Below, piece after piece: positions 50,506 to 59,256 of a stretch of DNA of 64,000 nt. The stretch covers positions 100,534 through 164,533 of the forward strand of contig NZ_JADPKS010000024.1 in NCBI RefSeq assembly GCF_023074175.1. The letters are read 5' to 3'. Below the pieces are notes generated by a model that saw nothing but the letters and a program-made list of their open reading frames with translations, searched no databases and was not told the DNA's origin. How positions within the stretch are numbered: the first letter of the stretch is position 1; the number at the start of each line of letters is the position of its first letter. The translations under genes were made by a program, and so were the position numbers. The stretch comes from Bradyrhizobium sp. 139. Lineage in GTDB: Bacteria; Pseudomonadota; Alphaproteobacteria; Rhizobiales; Xanthobacteraceae.

Positions 50506-51483
50506 TTACTTGACGGCCTGGATCCGCTCCCAGTCGGCCTTGCGATAGCCGAAGGTCTCGAACGGGACGTTCTTCAGCACGATCTCGCGGAACTCGTTCT
50601 TGTCGACCTCGGTCACGGTCAGGCCCTTCTCCTTGAAGAAGGCGACAAGCTTGGCTTCGTTCTGCTTGATCTCGTCGGTCGCCTTGGCGGCGGCTTCCTG
50701 CGCAACGTCGGTGAAGATCTTCTTGTCCTCATCACTGAGCTTCTTCCAGAGCGCGCCCGCCACCACGGTGTTGAGGTGGTCGACGATGTGGCCGGTCAGC
50801 ACGATGTGCTTCTGCACCTCGTAGAACTTCTTGGCCTCGATCGTGGTCAGCGGGTTCTCCTGCGCCTCGACGGTGCCGTTCTGGAGCGCGAGATAGACTT
50901 CCGCGAACGCGATCGGCGCGGTGTTGGCGCCGCAGGCGCGCGGCATCGCCAGATAGGCCGGCACGTCTGGCACGCGCATCTTCAGGCCTTTCAGATCGGC
51001 GCAGGTCTTGATCGGCTTGTTCGACGAGGTCTGGCGCACACCGTAATAGGTCACTGCAACGATGTGGTGGCCGCTCTTGTCCTCATAGCCCTTGGCGAGT
51101 TCCTTGAAGATGTCGCTCTTGGTGTAGGCAAGGAGATGATCGGCGTCGCGGAAGGTGTAGGGATAATAGGTCACGCCGATCGGCGGAAAGCTCTTGGCCG
51201 CGAAGCTCGAGCCGGAGATGATGATATCGACCGAGCCGAGCGAGAGGCCCTGGTTGATATCGGCTTCCTTGCCGAGTTGGGACGCCGGATAGACGTCGAT
51301 CGCATAGCGCCCGTTGGTGCGCTTGCCGATCTCCTGCGCGGCCCAGACCGAAGCGGTGTGGAACGGCTCCGAGGTCTCATAGACATGAGCCCATTTGAGC
51401 TTGGTCTGCGCCATGCCGGCATTGGTCGTGGCCAGCAGCGTGGCGGCGGACATCGCCGCGGCAATCGTCATCTTCTTCAACAT
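50506..51483 (-). CDS. dctP: TRAP transporter solute-binding protein (DctP family)
   Basis: 325 residues from the ATG at 51483, preceded by GGAGG. A signal peptide (LKKMTIAAAMSAATLLATTN, cleavage near AGMAQ) precedes DctP text: LKWAHVYETSEPFHTASVWA, IDVYPASQLGKEADINQGLS, LKGLKMRVPDVPAYLAM with the ligand-binding arginine and ENPLTTIEAKKFYEVQKHIV. It belongs to the branch that binds sugar acids such as glucuronate and galacturonate, which fits uxuA and uxuB nearby. Confidence 0.92.
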   Translation of the reverse strand: MLKKMTIAAAMSAATLLATTNAGMAQTKLKWAHVYETSEPFHTASVWAAQEIGKRTNGRYAIDVYPASQLGKEADINQGLSLGSVDIIISGSSFAAKSFPPIGVTYYPYTFRDADHLLAYTKSDIFKELAKGYEDKSGHHIVAVTYYGVRQTSSNKPIKTCADLKGLKMRVPDVPAYLAMPRACGANTAPIAFAEVYLALQNGTVEAQENPLTTIEAKKFYEVQKHIVLTGHIVDHLNTVVAGALWKKLSDEDKKIFTDVAQEAAAKATDEIKQNEAKLVAFFKEKGLTVTEVDKNEFREIVLKNVPFETFGYRKADWERIQAVK

Positions 51484-51553
51484 CGACTTTTCCTCCATCG
51501 TTCAAGTCTGCTTCTTGTTCACCCGCCCCGAAGTGGATGCGGGCCGCCCAATG

Positions 51554-52363
51554 TCATCGCCGCCGCGCGTTGCCGTTCTTGGCCTGCATCTTCGGCGCTC
51601 GTACTGGTTTTGTCGGCTTGGCCTGAGGCGCCGTCCGGCCCCGCCCGGCGGGCGGGGCTGCGGCGGTCTCTGCGCCGAAATTCTGCGCAAATCGCTCCTG
51701 GGAGCGCACCAGATGATCACGCATGGCATCGCGCGCGGCTTGCGGGTCATGCGACGCGATCGCATCGCGGACGGCACGGTGCTCGTCGAGGGCGGTGCGC
51801 CAGGTCCCCGGGCTCTCGAAATAATGCGCGAGCTGCGCGAAATAGGGATTGAGACGCTGGTCGAACAGCTCGCCGACCACGCGCACCAGGACGGCATTTC
51901 CGAGACTTCCGGCGACCGCGACATGGAACGCGCGGTCATGGATCATCGAGGCCTCGCCGGGATGCTCGACATTCTCCATCGCGAGAAGGGATGCATCGAT
52001 GCGTGCGAGATCGTCCTTCGTCGCCACGCGCGCGGCCTGCTCGGCGATCGCGCTTTCCAGCAATTCGCGGGCGCGCAAGAGCTCGAACGGACCTTCGATG
52101 ACAGAAGCGGTTGCGGGCGCTGCGACGGCAGCGGGCTCGATGACATAGATGCCTGAACCGACGCGGATACGGAGGCGGCCTTCGACCTCGAGCGCGATCA
52201 GGGCTTCGCGCACCGTCGGCCGCGAGATCTTGAGCTGCTCGGCGAGTTCGCGCTCGGTCGGCAAGCGGCTGCCGACCGCGTACTCGCCGCTGTCGATCAG
52301 GCTTCGCAATTGATCGGCGACCTGGCGATAAAGCCGTCTCGCCTCCACAGCTTCCAGCGGCAC
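51554..52363 (-). CDS. GntR-family regulator with FCD domain (hexuronate regulator candidate)
   Basis: 269 residues from a GTG at 52363 with GGGGAGG upstream. The winged helix is classical (LYRQVADQLRSLIDSGEYAV, then RLPTERELAEQLKISRPTVR and EALIALEVEGRLRIRVGSGI), followed by an FCD effector domain and a basic, proline-rich tail of about 45 residues. FadR/UxuR-type regulators bind T-GGT-N3-ACC-A, and exactly such a site lies 63 bases upstream. It is divergent from the uxuB-like gene and upstream of dctP, so it probably represses both and is released by a uronate or aldonate. Confidence 0.9.
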   Translation of the reverse strand: MPLEAVEARRLYRQVADQLRSLIDSGEYAVGSRLPTERELAEQLKISRPTVREALIALEVEGRLRIRVGSGIYVIEPAAVAAPATASVIEGPFELLRARELLESAIAEQAARVATKDDLARIDASLLAMENVEHPGEASMIHDRAFHVAVAGSLGNAVLVRVVGELFDQRLNPYFAQLAHYFESPGTWRTALDEHRAVRDAIASHDPQAARDAMRDHLVRSQERFAQNFGAETAAAPPAGRGRTAPQAKPTKPVRAPKMQAKNGNARRR

Positions 52364-52413
52364 GCTGGCCTCCCCGAAAAGGGTCACGCAGGGTCGTCTA
52401 CACCCGCGGCCCG

Positions 52414-52460
52414 CCAATTTTGGAAAATTGGTCTTACCAATTGACCGAAGCATTGACCGA
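52414..52460. promoter_or_regulatory. overlapping palindromic operators between the GntR gene and uxuB
   Basis: Three elements are packed together. A perfect 18-base palindrome, CCAATTTT-GG-AAAATTGG's full form, spans 52414-52431. Overlapping it, AATTGGT-CTT-ACCAATT at 52426-52442 is a perfect 7-3-7 palindrome matching the FadR/UxuR-class consensus TNGTNNNACNA. Next, ATTGACCGA is repeated in tandem at 52440-52448 and 52452-52460. The site sits in the divergent control region and is best read as the operator of the adjacent GntR/FCD regulator. Confidence 0.7.
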
Positions 52461-52508
52461 GGACAGGTGCCATGTCAAGCAACGGCCAAACAAAGGGGAG
52501 AGACGACC

Positions 52509-53993
52509 ATGCGGCCTAGTTCAACGCGGCTTGGCCGCGCCAATCTCGACCGGCTGCTACCCAGCGTCCGCCGCCCGGCCTATGACCGTTCGCGCGTCAC
52601 ACCCGGCATCGTGCATCTCGGCCTGGGTGCCTTTCATCGTGCCCATCAGGCGGTCGTCATCGACGACTGCCTTGCCGCCGGCGCCACCGCCTGGGGCATC
52701 ATCGGCGCAAGCCTGCGCAGTCCGGATACGCGCGACGCCCTCGCTCCGCAGGACCATCTCTACACCGTCGCCGTGCGTGCCGCCGAAGGCACCGGGCACC
52801 GCGTGATCGGGGCGCTGCTCGACAGCGTCGTCGCGCGCGAGAACCCGGCAACGCTGGTCGACAGGATGGCCGATCCCGCCATTCGCATCGTCTCGCTCAC
52901 GGTCACCGAGAAGGGCTATTGCCACACGCCGCAGACCGGCGATCTTGACGAGCGGCATCCGGATATCGTGCACGATCTCAACAATTTTGACGCACCGCGC
53001 TCCGCGCCAGGCTTCATCGTCGCTGCGCTGGCGCGCCGGCGGGCGCAGGGGCTCGCGCCCTTCACCGTGCTGTGCTGCGACAATCTCGCCGCCAATGGCC
53101 ATACCGTGCAGCGGATCGTGACGCAGTTCGCCGCGCTGCGATCGAAGGACCTCGGCAAGTGGATCGCGGATACCGCCACCTTCCCCTCGACGATGGTCGA
53201 CCGCATCGTGCCGGAGACGAATGATGCCGACCGCGATGCGGTTTCATCCGCGCTCGGCTTGCGCGACGCATGGCCTGTCATGACCGAGCCGTTCACGCAA
53301 TGGGTGGTCGAGGACCGCTTTTGCGCAGGCCGGCCCGATCTCGCTGCCGCCGGCATCGAACTCGTCACCGACGTCAAGCCGTTCGAGTTGATGAAGCTGC
53401 GGCTGCTCAACGCCAGCCATTCAGCGCTGGCCTATCTCGGCTATCTTGCGGGCTACGAGACCATCGCCAACACCATGACGGATCCGCATTTTGCCCGGCT
53501 CGCCGCGCAGGTGATGGAAGACGCCGCGATGACGCTGACGATGCCGGCTGGCACTGATCTTGCCGCCTATCGCGCCTCGCTGCTCAAGCGCTTCGCCAAC
53601 CCGGCGCTGCATCACCGAACCTGGCAGATTGCGATGGACGGTTCGCAAAAGCTTCCGCAGCGCCTGCTCGGCGCGATGCAGGACCGCCTGCTCAAGAACC
53701 TGCCTGTCGCAACGCATGCGCTCGCGGTGGCCGGCTGGATGCGTTACGTCACCGCGATCGACGAGCACGGCCGACCGATCGACGTGCGCGATCCCCTTGC
53801 CGCCGAGTTGGCCTCGTTGGCGCGTGAGGCCGGTCCGGTCGCCGAACGGCTCGCGCCTGCGCTGCTCGGCGTTGGAAAGGTGTTCGGGCTGCTGGGCGCC
53901 GAGCCGCGCCTGCGCGAGGCCGTGACCACCGCGCTCGGCCGACTCTATCAGGATGGCGCGCGTCGGGCGGTGGAAACGCACGTCTCGGCGTGA
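52509..53993 (+). CDS. uxuB: mannitol dehydrogenase-family oxidoreductase (fructuronate reductase candidate)
   Basis: 494 residues, the usual length of long-chain polyol/sugar-acid dehydrogenases. GIVHLGLGAFHRAHQAVVID is the N-terminal cofactor motif, FTVLCCDNLAANGHTVQRIV and DRIVPETNDADRDAV follow, and the active-site text is KPFELMKLRLLNASHSALAY with the catalytic Lys, Asn and His. The family includes mannitol 2-dehydrogenase and fructuronate reductase (UxuB). The uxuA-containing neighbourhood and the shared GntR operator favour UxuB, which would turn fructuronate into mannonate for UxuA. GGGGAGAG precedes the ATG. Confidence 0.85.
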   Translation: MRPSSTRLGRANLDRLLPSVRRPAYDRSRVTPGIVHLGLGAFHRAHQAVVIDDCLAAGATAWGIIGASLRSPDTRDALAPQDHLYTVAVRAAEGTGHRVIGALLDSVVARENPATLVDRMADPAIRIVSLTVTEKGYCHTPQTGDLDERHPDIVHDLNNFDAPRSAPGFIVAALARRRAQGLAPFTVLCCDNLAANGHTVQRIVTQFAALRSKDLGKWIADTATFPSTMVDRIVPETNDADRDAVSSALGLRDAWPVMTEPFTQWVVEDRFCAGRPDLAAAGIELVTDVKPFELMKLRLLNASHSALAYLGYLAGYETIANTMTDPHFARLAAQVMEDAAMTLTMPAGTDLAAYRASLLKRFANPALHHRTWQIAMDGSQKLPQRLLGAMQDRLLKNLPVATHALAVAGWMRYVTAIDEHGRPIDVRDPLAAELASLAREAGPVAERLAPALLGVGKVFGLLGAEPRLREAVTTALGRLYQDGARRAVETHVSA

Positions 53994-54081
53994 CCACAAA
54001 GTGGGCAGCAATGCTGCAATGCGATCAAAATCGACGGAAGTCGCGCTTGATTTTTGCCTGTCATTGCCGCACCCGAGAGGC

Positions 54082-54489
54082 ATGGCAAAGGAAAACAAGG
54101 TCATCGCCGCGAATGCGGCGTTTTACGCCGCCTTTTCAACGGGCGACTTCGACGGCATGGAACAGATGTGGGCGGATGACGACGCCATCTCGTGCATCCA
54201 TCCCGGCTGGCCTGCGATCATCGGGCGGGCCACGGTGATCGGCAGCTGGCGCGATATCCTGCAAAACCCCGAGCGTCCGCAGATCGTTTGTGCCGAACCG
54301 CAGGCCATCGTCGACGGCGACAGCGCGCGCGTGCTGTGCATCGAGATCGTCGACGGCACCGCTTTGGCCGCTGCCAACCATTTTCGGCGTGTCGGCGACG
54401 GCTGGCGCCTGGTGCATCACCAGTCGAGCCCAATCGCGCAGATTGTCGAGCAGGCTGAAGACGATAGAACGAGCCACCGCGTCCACTGA
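54082..54489 (+). CDS. NTF2-like (SnoaL-type) protein, 135 aa
   Basis: A small alpha+beta barrel protein: ANAAFYAAFSTGDFDGMEQM, WADDDAISCIHPGWPAIIG, then VGDGWRLVHHQSSPI. This pattern is that of the SnoaL_3 branch with the CIHPG motif. Members bind small hydrophobic or charged ligands; enzymatic roles are proven only in some. GAGAGG is very close to the ATG, so the start may be slightly different. It converges on the HAD-phosphatase gene. Confidence 0.85.
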   Translation: MAKENKVIAANAAFYAAFSTGDFDGMEQMWADDDAISCIHPGWPAIIGRATVIGSWRDILQNPERPQIVCAEPQAIVDGDSARVLCIEIVDGTALAAANHFRRVGDGWRLVHHQSSPIAQIVEQAEDDRTSHRVH

Positions 54490-54556
54490 ACGCGGCCGTC
54501 ACGCCGGCGTGATCTACTGTGCATGGGGTTGTTTTTCAGTTTTTTGTTGTGCGGCC

Positions 54557-55273
54557 TCATCCAAGCCCCGACAGATCCTCCAGCACACACCGCGCATCAG
54601 TGAAATCATCATCCCGGAAGAACATGCTGCGCGTGATCAGAACCGGAATGTCGGCGCGCGAGGCCGCGATCAGGCCATTGGCGGAATCCTCGATCGCGAC
54701 GCAGTCGGAGGCCTCCAGCTTCAGCCGGGCCAGGGCTTCCAGATAGACGTCCGGCGCGGGTTTCTTGTGCCGGACATCGTCGCCGGCGACGATCGCGTCA
54801 AAATCCGCAGCCCAGCGCGTTCCCAGCGCTTGCGACAGCAGCGCATCGATATTGCCGTGCGAGGTGGTGGTCGCAATCGCAAGCCGCTGGCCTCGCGCCT
54901 TGGCCGCAGCGAGCAGATCCGCCACGCCCGGCCGCAGCGGGCAGCAGCCGGTCTCGATCAGTTCGGCGTAACGCGCGGACTTGATGCGGTGAAGGGCTGC
55001 GATATCCGCATCCGGCAATGGCGGGGCGACCCGCAGCCTTGTGTGGAAGGCGCGCATGCGCTCCTTGCCGCCGGTGACACGCAGCAGGTCCCTGTAGACG
55101 GCCCGGTCCCACTCCCAGTCGAGACCGTGGCGAACGAAGGCGTGGTTGAAGGCCTGCCGATGCAACTCTTCCGTCTCGGCCAGCGTACCGTCGACATCGA
55201 AGATCAGCGCGGCGGCGCGCCGGATCAACTCCGCGGCATCGCATAGCACTGCGGCCGGCGCTTCTGCCTGCAT
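54557..55273 (-). CDS. HAD-IA phosphatase, CbbY-like
   Basis: 238 residues from the ATG at 55273 with GGAGG eight bases upstream. Motifs: nucleophile ALIFDVDGTLAETEELHR, cap domain, motif II LAIATTTSHGNIDAL, motif III lysine in HKKPAPDVYLEAL and motif IV CVAIEDSANGLIAA. CbbY proteins hydrolyse sugar phosphates such as xylulose 1,5-bisphosphate, a by-product of RuBisCO. No Calvin-cycle genes are near, so a general sugar-phosphate phosphatase is the safer call. Confidence 0.88.
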   Translation of the reverse strand: MQAEAPAAVLCDAAELIRRAAALIFDVDGTLAETEELHRQAFNHAFVRHGLDWEWDRAVYRDLLRVTGGKERMRAFHTRLRVAPPLPDADIAALHRIKSARYAELIETGCCPLRPGVADLLAAAKARGQRLAIATTTSHGNIDALLSQALGTRWAADFDAIVAGDDVRHKKPAPDVYLEALARLKLEASDCVAIEDSANGLIAASRADIPVLITRSMFFRDDDFTDARCVLEDLSGLG

Positions 55274-55419
55274 CACCGACGCCTCCCTCCTGACAAGCGA
55301 TCATCGCCTGCACTGGCGGGCGAGTAAAATTGCAATATCTTTTGCCGGACCCAAAAATCTCTTATGAGCGAAAGGCGCGCTGCGGCGCGAGCGGGAACTC
55401 TGACCAGCACGGGAGACGC

Positions 55420-56268
55420 ATGCGGCTCTTCATCCTTGGCCTCGGCTACAGTGCCCGGCATTTCGTCCGCCGATTCGGCGGCACCTTCTCGCATATCGCC
55501 GGCACGGTGCGCGATCCCGGAAAGCGGAGCGACCTTCCCGGCATCGAGGTGCATGCCTTTTCCGGCGGCAGTCCGGCACGCGAGGCGGTGGAGAGAGTCC
55601 GCGACGCCGATGTCCTTCTCATATCGATCCCGCCCGGCAGCGCGGGGGATCCCGCAGTTACGGCCTTTGCCGACGCGCTCGCGGGCCGGCGGCGGAAGAT
55701 CGTCTATCTCTCCACCATCGGCGTCTATGGCGATCACGCCGGCGGATGGGTGGACGAGAGCACACCGCCGCAGGCCACCCTCGACCGCACGCGAATGCGA
55801 GTCGCGGCGGAGCAGGCCTGGACGGACACGGCGCGCGGCGATGTCGCGATCCTGCGGCTTGCGGGCATCTACGGCCCCGGCCGCAATGCGCTGGTGATGT
55901 TGCGGGCGGGCACGGCCCGGCGCATCATCAAGCCGGGGCAGGTCTTCAACCGCACCCACGCCGACGACATCGCGAGCGCCATCCTGGCGGCGGTGAAGCA
56001 CAGTGACGGCGGCACCTGGAACGTGTGCGACGACGAGCCGGCTCCGCCGCAGGACGTGATCGCTTATGCGGCAAAGCTGATGAACGTTGCGCCGCCGCCC
56101 GAGGAGCCGTTCGAGACCGCCGAGATGTCGGCGATGGCCCGCAGTTTCTATGCCAGCAGCGCCCGTGTCTCCAACGCGAGATTGAAGCGAGATCTCGGCG
56201 TCAAGCTGGCCTGCCCGACCTACCGGCACGGCCTCGACGCGCTGTGGCGCACGGGGGAAGGGCGATAG
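55420..56268 (+). CDS. NAD-dependent epimerase/dehydratase-like (extended SDR) protein
   Basis: 282 residues from an ATG with GGGAGA upstream. The N-terminal FILGLGYSARHFVRRFGG is the dinucleotide site of the YeeZ-like atypical extended SDRs. STIGVYGDHAGGWVDEST and LRLAGIYGPGRNALVML match the family, but the Tyr-x3-Lys pair is lacking (RMRVAAEQAW in its place). The true substrate is unknown. It is a stand-alone gene, divergent from the CbbY-like gene. Confidence 0.85.
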   Translation: MRLFILGLGYSARHFVRRFGGTFSHIAGTVRDPGKRSDLPGIEVHAFSGGSPAREAVERVRDADVLLISIPPGSAGDPAVTAFADALAGRRRKIVYLSTIGVYGDHAGGWVDESTPPQATLDRTRMRVAAEQAWTDTARGDVAILRLAGIYGPGRNALVMLRAGTARRIIKPGQVFNRTHADDIASAILAAVKHSDGGTWNVCDDEPAPPQDVIAYAAKLMNVAPPPEEPFETAEMSAMARSFYASSARVSNARLKRDLGVKLACPTYRHGLDALWRTGEGR

Positions 56269-56390
56269 GGTTCGGGCACCTTCGACGCGTCCCAGACTTG
56301 CCTTGCCCGCGCTTGACTTCGCGCCGGTGCGGTCGTGATCTAATCACCGAGCGGGCCACTGCATAACGAGCTCGCGCTTGGGAGGATACA

Positions 56391-57656
56391 ATGAAGACGA
56401 TCGCCATGATCGCGACGGCGGCTGCCGTCATCACGTTCGGCGTAGCGCGCGCCGCACCGCTGCCCGAAACCAATCCCGACGATGTGGGCTTCTCCAAACA
56501 GGGCCTTGTCCGGCTCGACGATTTCTTCGCCCGCGAGATCGCCGCCAAGCGCGTGCCCGGCGCCGTCGTGGCGGTGGCGCGGGACGGCAAGCTCGTGCAC
56601 TACAAGGCCTATGGCATGCTCGATCCGGACAAGGGCACGCCGATGCCTGTCGACGCGATCTTCGCATTGGCCTCGATGACCAAGCCGATGGCGGCGGTCG
56701 CTGGCCTGACGTTGATGGAACAGGGCAAACTGCCGCTCCAGGCCAAGCTGTCCGACTATTATCCCGGCTTTGCCGACATGAAGGTCGGCGTTCAGCAGGG
56801 CGACGGTTCTTTGAAACTCGAACCGCAGGCGTCACCGATCTTCATTCACGACCTGTACCGACACACGTCCGGTCTGATGTATGGCGGTCGCCCGGACAGC
56901 TCCAGCACGCTTGCGCGAGCATATCCGGAAGGCACCGCGCCGGCGATCGAAGGCGACACCCAGGCGTTCATCGACCGCATCACAAAGCTGCCGCTGGCGC
57001 ATCAGCCGTCGACCGAATTCGAATACGGTTTCTCGATCGACGTGCTCGGCGCTGTCGTCGAGAAGGTCAGCGAGCAGAAGCTCGGCGACTATCTCGCCGC
57101 CAATGTCTGGCAGCCGCTCGGGATGAAGGACGCCACCTTCCATCCGACCGACGCACAGCGCCCTCGCCTCGCCCGCCCGTTCGCCAACGATCCGCTGACC
57201 GGCAAACCGCAAGCCATCAAGCTTTTGGACACGCCGACAAAATTCGACTGCGGCGGCGCCTGCTCGTTCGCGACCGTCGGCGACTACATCCGCTTTGGAC
57301 AGATGCTGCTCAACGGCGGCGCGCTCGATGGCCAGCGCATCCTCGGTCCCAAGACCGTGCATCACATGACGATCAATCATCTCGGTCCCGAGATCAAGAA
57401 CAACGTGGCGAACATCGAGCCGCATCGCGCCGGCTTCGGCTTTGGCCTCGCAGTCGCTGTCCGCACCGGCGAGGGATTGTCGTCGGTCCCCGGCAATCCC
57501 GGCGAGTTCACCTGGAACGGCGCGTACGGGACGCAGTTCTTCTGCGATCCCAAGGAGCGTCTCGTGGTGGTGGTGGGAACGGCCGCGCCGGGCGAGCTGC
57601 GGAAATATTATCGTGAGCAGGTGCAGGACATCGTCTATGGCGCGATGGTGAAATGA
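56391..57656 (+). CDS. exported serine hydrolase (class C beta-lactamase / family VIII esterase fold)
   Basis: 421 residues with a signal peptide (KTIAMIATAAAVITFGVARA). The nucleophile motif S-x-x-K is Ser95-Met-Thr-Lys98 (FALASMTKPMAA). The Y-x-N tyrosine region reads FEYGFSIDVLG, and the C-terminal box FTWNGAYGTQFFCDP matches family VIII esterases and related EstB-type enzymes more than true AmpC. A periplasmic esterase or peptidase is more likely than an antibiotic-hydrolysing enzyme. GGGAGG precedes the ATG, and an intrinsic terminator follows. Confidence 0.88.
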   Translation: MKTIAMIATAAAVITFGVARAAPLPETNPDDVGFSKQGLVRLDDFFAREIAAKRVPGAVVAVARDGKLVHYKAYGMLDPDKGTPMPVDAIFALASMTKPMAAVAGLTLMEQGKLPLQAKLSDYYPGFADMKVGVQQGDGSLKLEPQASPIFIHDLYRHTSGLMYGGRPDSSSTLARAYPEGTAPAIEGDTQAFIDRITKLPLAHQPSTEFEYGFSIDVLGAVVEKVSEQKLGDYLAANVWQPLGMKDATFHPTDAQRPRLARPFANDPLTGKPQAIKLLDTPTKFDCGGACSFATVGDYIRFGQMLLNGGALDGQRILGPKTVHHMTINHLGPEIKNNVANIEPHRAGFGFGLAVAVRTGEGLSSVPGNPGEFTWNGAYGTQFFCDPKERLVVVVGTAAPGELRKYYREQVQDIVYGAMVK

Positions 57657-57678
57657 GATCGGCACGCCGCAATAGAAG

Positions 57679-57703
57679 GAGGGCGGCCGATTGGGCCGCC
57701 CTC
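57679..57703 (+). terminator. intrinsic terminator after the serine hydrolase gene
   Basis: A 10-bp GC stem (57679-57688 / 57694-57703) with a 5-base loop lies 22 bases past the stop and is followed by TTGAATTATTT. This is the clearest terminator in the window. Confidence 0.75.
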
Positions 57704-57715
57704 TTGAATTATTTG

Positions 57716-57762
57716 AGCATGATCTTGTCGGAAAACCGCTGCACAGTTTTCCGGATCATGCT
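57716..57762. repeat. palindromic repeat AGCATGATC...GATCATGCT
   Basis: Ends AGCATGATC / GATCATGCT are exact complements, with inner arms CGGAAAAC / GTTTTCCG. I recall this element as a frequent intergenic repeat of Bradyrhizobium and relatives. It lies between the terminator of the serine hydrolase gene and the end of the convergent dienelactone hydrolase gene. Confidence 0.75.
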
Positions 57763-57768
57763 GCGACG

Positions 57769-58656
57769 TCAGCTCAACACGCCATATTTCTTGAACCAGG
57801 CCTGGGCCTGCTTCCAGGCATCTTCCGCCGCATCCTTGCGGTAGCTGCCGCGGTAGTCGGCATGGAAGCCGTGCGGCGCCCCCGGATAGATCTTGAATTC
57901 CGCCGTCTTCTTGTTCTGCTCGAGCGCCGCTTTGAGCTGCTCGACCTGGGCCACGGGAATGCCGGTATCGGCGCCGCCATAGAGGCCGAGCACCGGCGCC
58001 TTCATCTCGGGCGCGAGCTGCATCGGGCTCTTCGGCCACAGCGGATTGGGCGCATCGACCGGCGGACCATAGAAGGCGACGCCGGCCTTGAGCGTGCCGC
58101 CGTGGGCCGCATATTCCCAGACGGTGCGGCCGCCGCGGCAGAAGCCGATAATGCCGAGCTTGGTGGTATCGCCGCCTTGCGAGCCCGCCCATGCCACGGT
58201 CGCATCGAGATCGGACAACAGCTCGGCATCCGGCTTGGCATTGACGACCGGCAGCAGGTCCTTGATATCGCTGATCTTGGTCAGGTCGACGCCCTTGCGG
58301 AAGTAATAGTCAGGCGCAATCGCGAATGCGCCGAGCTTGGCCAGGCGCCGTGTCACGTCCTTGATGTATTCGTGCAGGCCGAAAATCTCCATCGCCACGA
58401 CGATCACCGGCGCCTTGGTGTTGCCGGCGGGGCGAGCGAAATAGGCAGGCATCTCCTCGGAGCCGACCTTGATCCTGGCGTCGCCGGCCTGGAGGCCGCT
58501 GGTGTCGGTCGTGATCACCTCGGCACGGACCGGCCCGGCCGCGAGCGTGTAGCCGGCGGCGACGGCCGCGGTGGCGCTCATGAAGCCGCGACGTGAGACC
58601 GGGGCGACCTTCGTCAGCCCGACGACGTCGGATGTCATGGTGATTTCGATGCTCAT
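57769..58656 (-). CDS. dienelactone hydrolase-family protein with Tat signal
   Basis: 295 residues. SRRGFMSATAAVAAGYTLAA is a twin-arginine signal preceded by a 20-residue N-region, so export is predicted, although classical dienelactone hydrolases are cytoplasmic. The catalytic triad is visible: Cys in IGFCRGGRTVWE, Asp in YGGADTGIPV and His in YPGAPHGFHADYRG. The substrate is unknown; this branch is often annotated as carboxymethylenebutenolidase. The upstream region is long (600 bases). Confidence 0.88.
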   Translation of the reverse strand: MSIEITMTSDVVGLTKVAPVSRRGFMSATAAVAAGYTLAAGPVRAEVITTDTSGLQAGDARIKVGSEEMPAYFARPAGNTKAPVIVVAMEIFGLHEYIKDVTRRLAKLGAFAIAPDYYFRKGVDLTKISDIKDLLPVVNAKPDAELLSDLDATVAWAGSQGGDTTKLGIIGFCRGGRTVWEYAAHGGTLKAGVAFYGPPVDAPNPLWPKSPMQLAPEMKAPVLGLYGGADTGIPVAQVEQLKAALEQNKKTAEFKIYPGAPHGFHADYRGSYRKDAAEDAWKQAQAWFKKYGVLS

Positions 58657-59256
58657 CGGTTCATCCTTCCTGATGCCTGACCCCGATCCTTGAGGCGACG
58701 CATTCGTCGACGGTTGCCGGCGAAACGCAAATCACCAGCCTGCGAGCTGTCTGTCAGGAAGTCCGGTATCGGCGACACATGCAGCGCGTTCTGCCTATGG
58801 CGATCGTATTTCGGATTTAACCGGCTGGCTGCATTGCAGCCCAATATCCATTAACTGCAACGGGCAGTTCTCTTACCGCCATTTGCACCGCCACGCGTGC
58901 CGGCGCTCCGCCTGTTCGCGCGATTCGAAACGTCCTGCGGCAACAAATGGGCTCCGCAGTGGCCGTAACGACACATCATGTTGCTCGCACGCGGCACTTG
59001 ATCGGAATCTTGCGTGCGACCCTCCGTCATTTGACTGAAATTTTCAGAAGAGTTGAGTCGTGCGATTTACTCGAACTTTCTGTGTGACGCTCTAGTTCCA
59101 CATCCGAAAGTTCCATCTCCAGAACGGAGAAGCGTCTTCCAAGCGCCGTTGGTCGTCCGCTTCGCGCGAAGCATCGCTCGACAGCTTCGTCTCGCCCGCC
59201 CGGATTGCGCGACCAAAGACGCCATTGAATAAAGCTTTATCCGATCCGGACTTGAG
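58657..59256. other. 600-base intergenic region without a supported gene
   Basis: It lies between the divergent dienelactone hydrolase gene and the MarR relic. Apart from the expected promoters I see only short symmetric elements: CTGAAA-T-TTTCAG around 59035-59047, and GAACTTTC / GAAAGTTC arms at 59073-59080 and 59106-59113. Short minus-strand frames here have poor codon usage. The GC content falls below the window average around 59020-59110. Confidence 0.5.

Noticed and set aside
56391..57656. Antibiotic-hydrolysing AmpC beta-lactamase
   Set aside because: SxxK is present, but the YxN motif and the C-terminal box fit family VIII esterases better; resistance should not be inferred.
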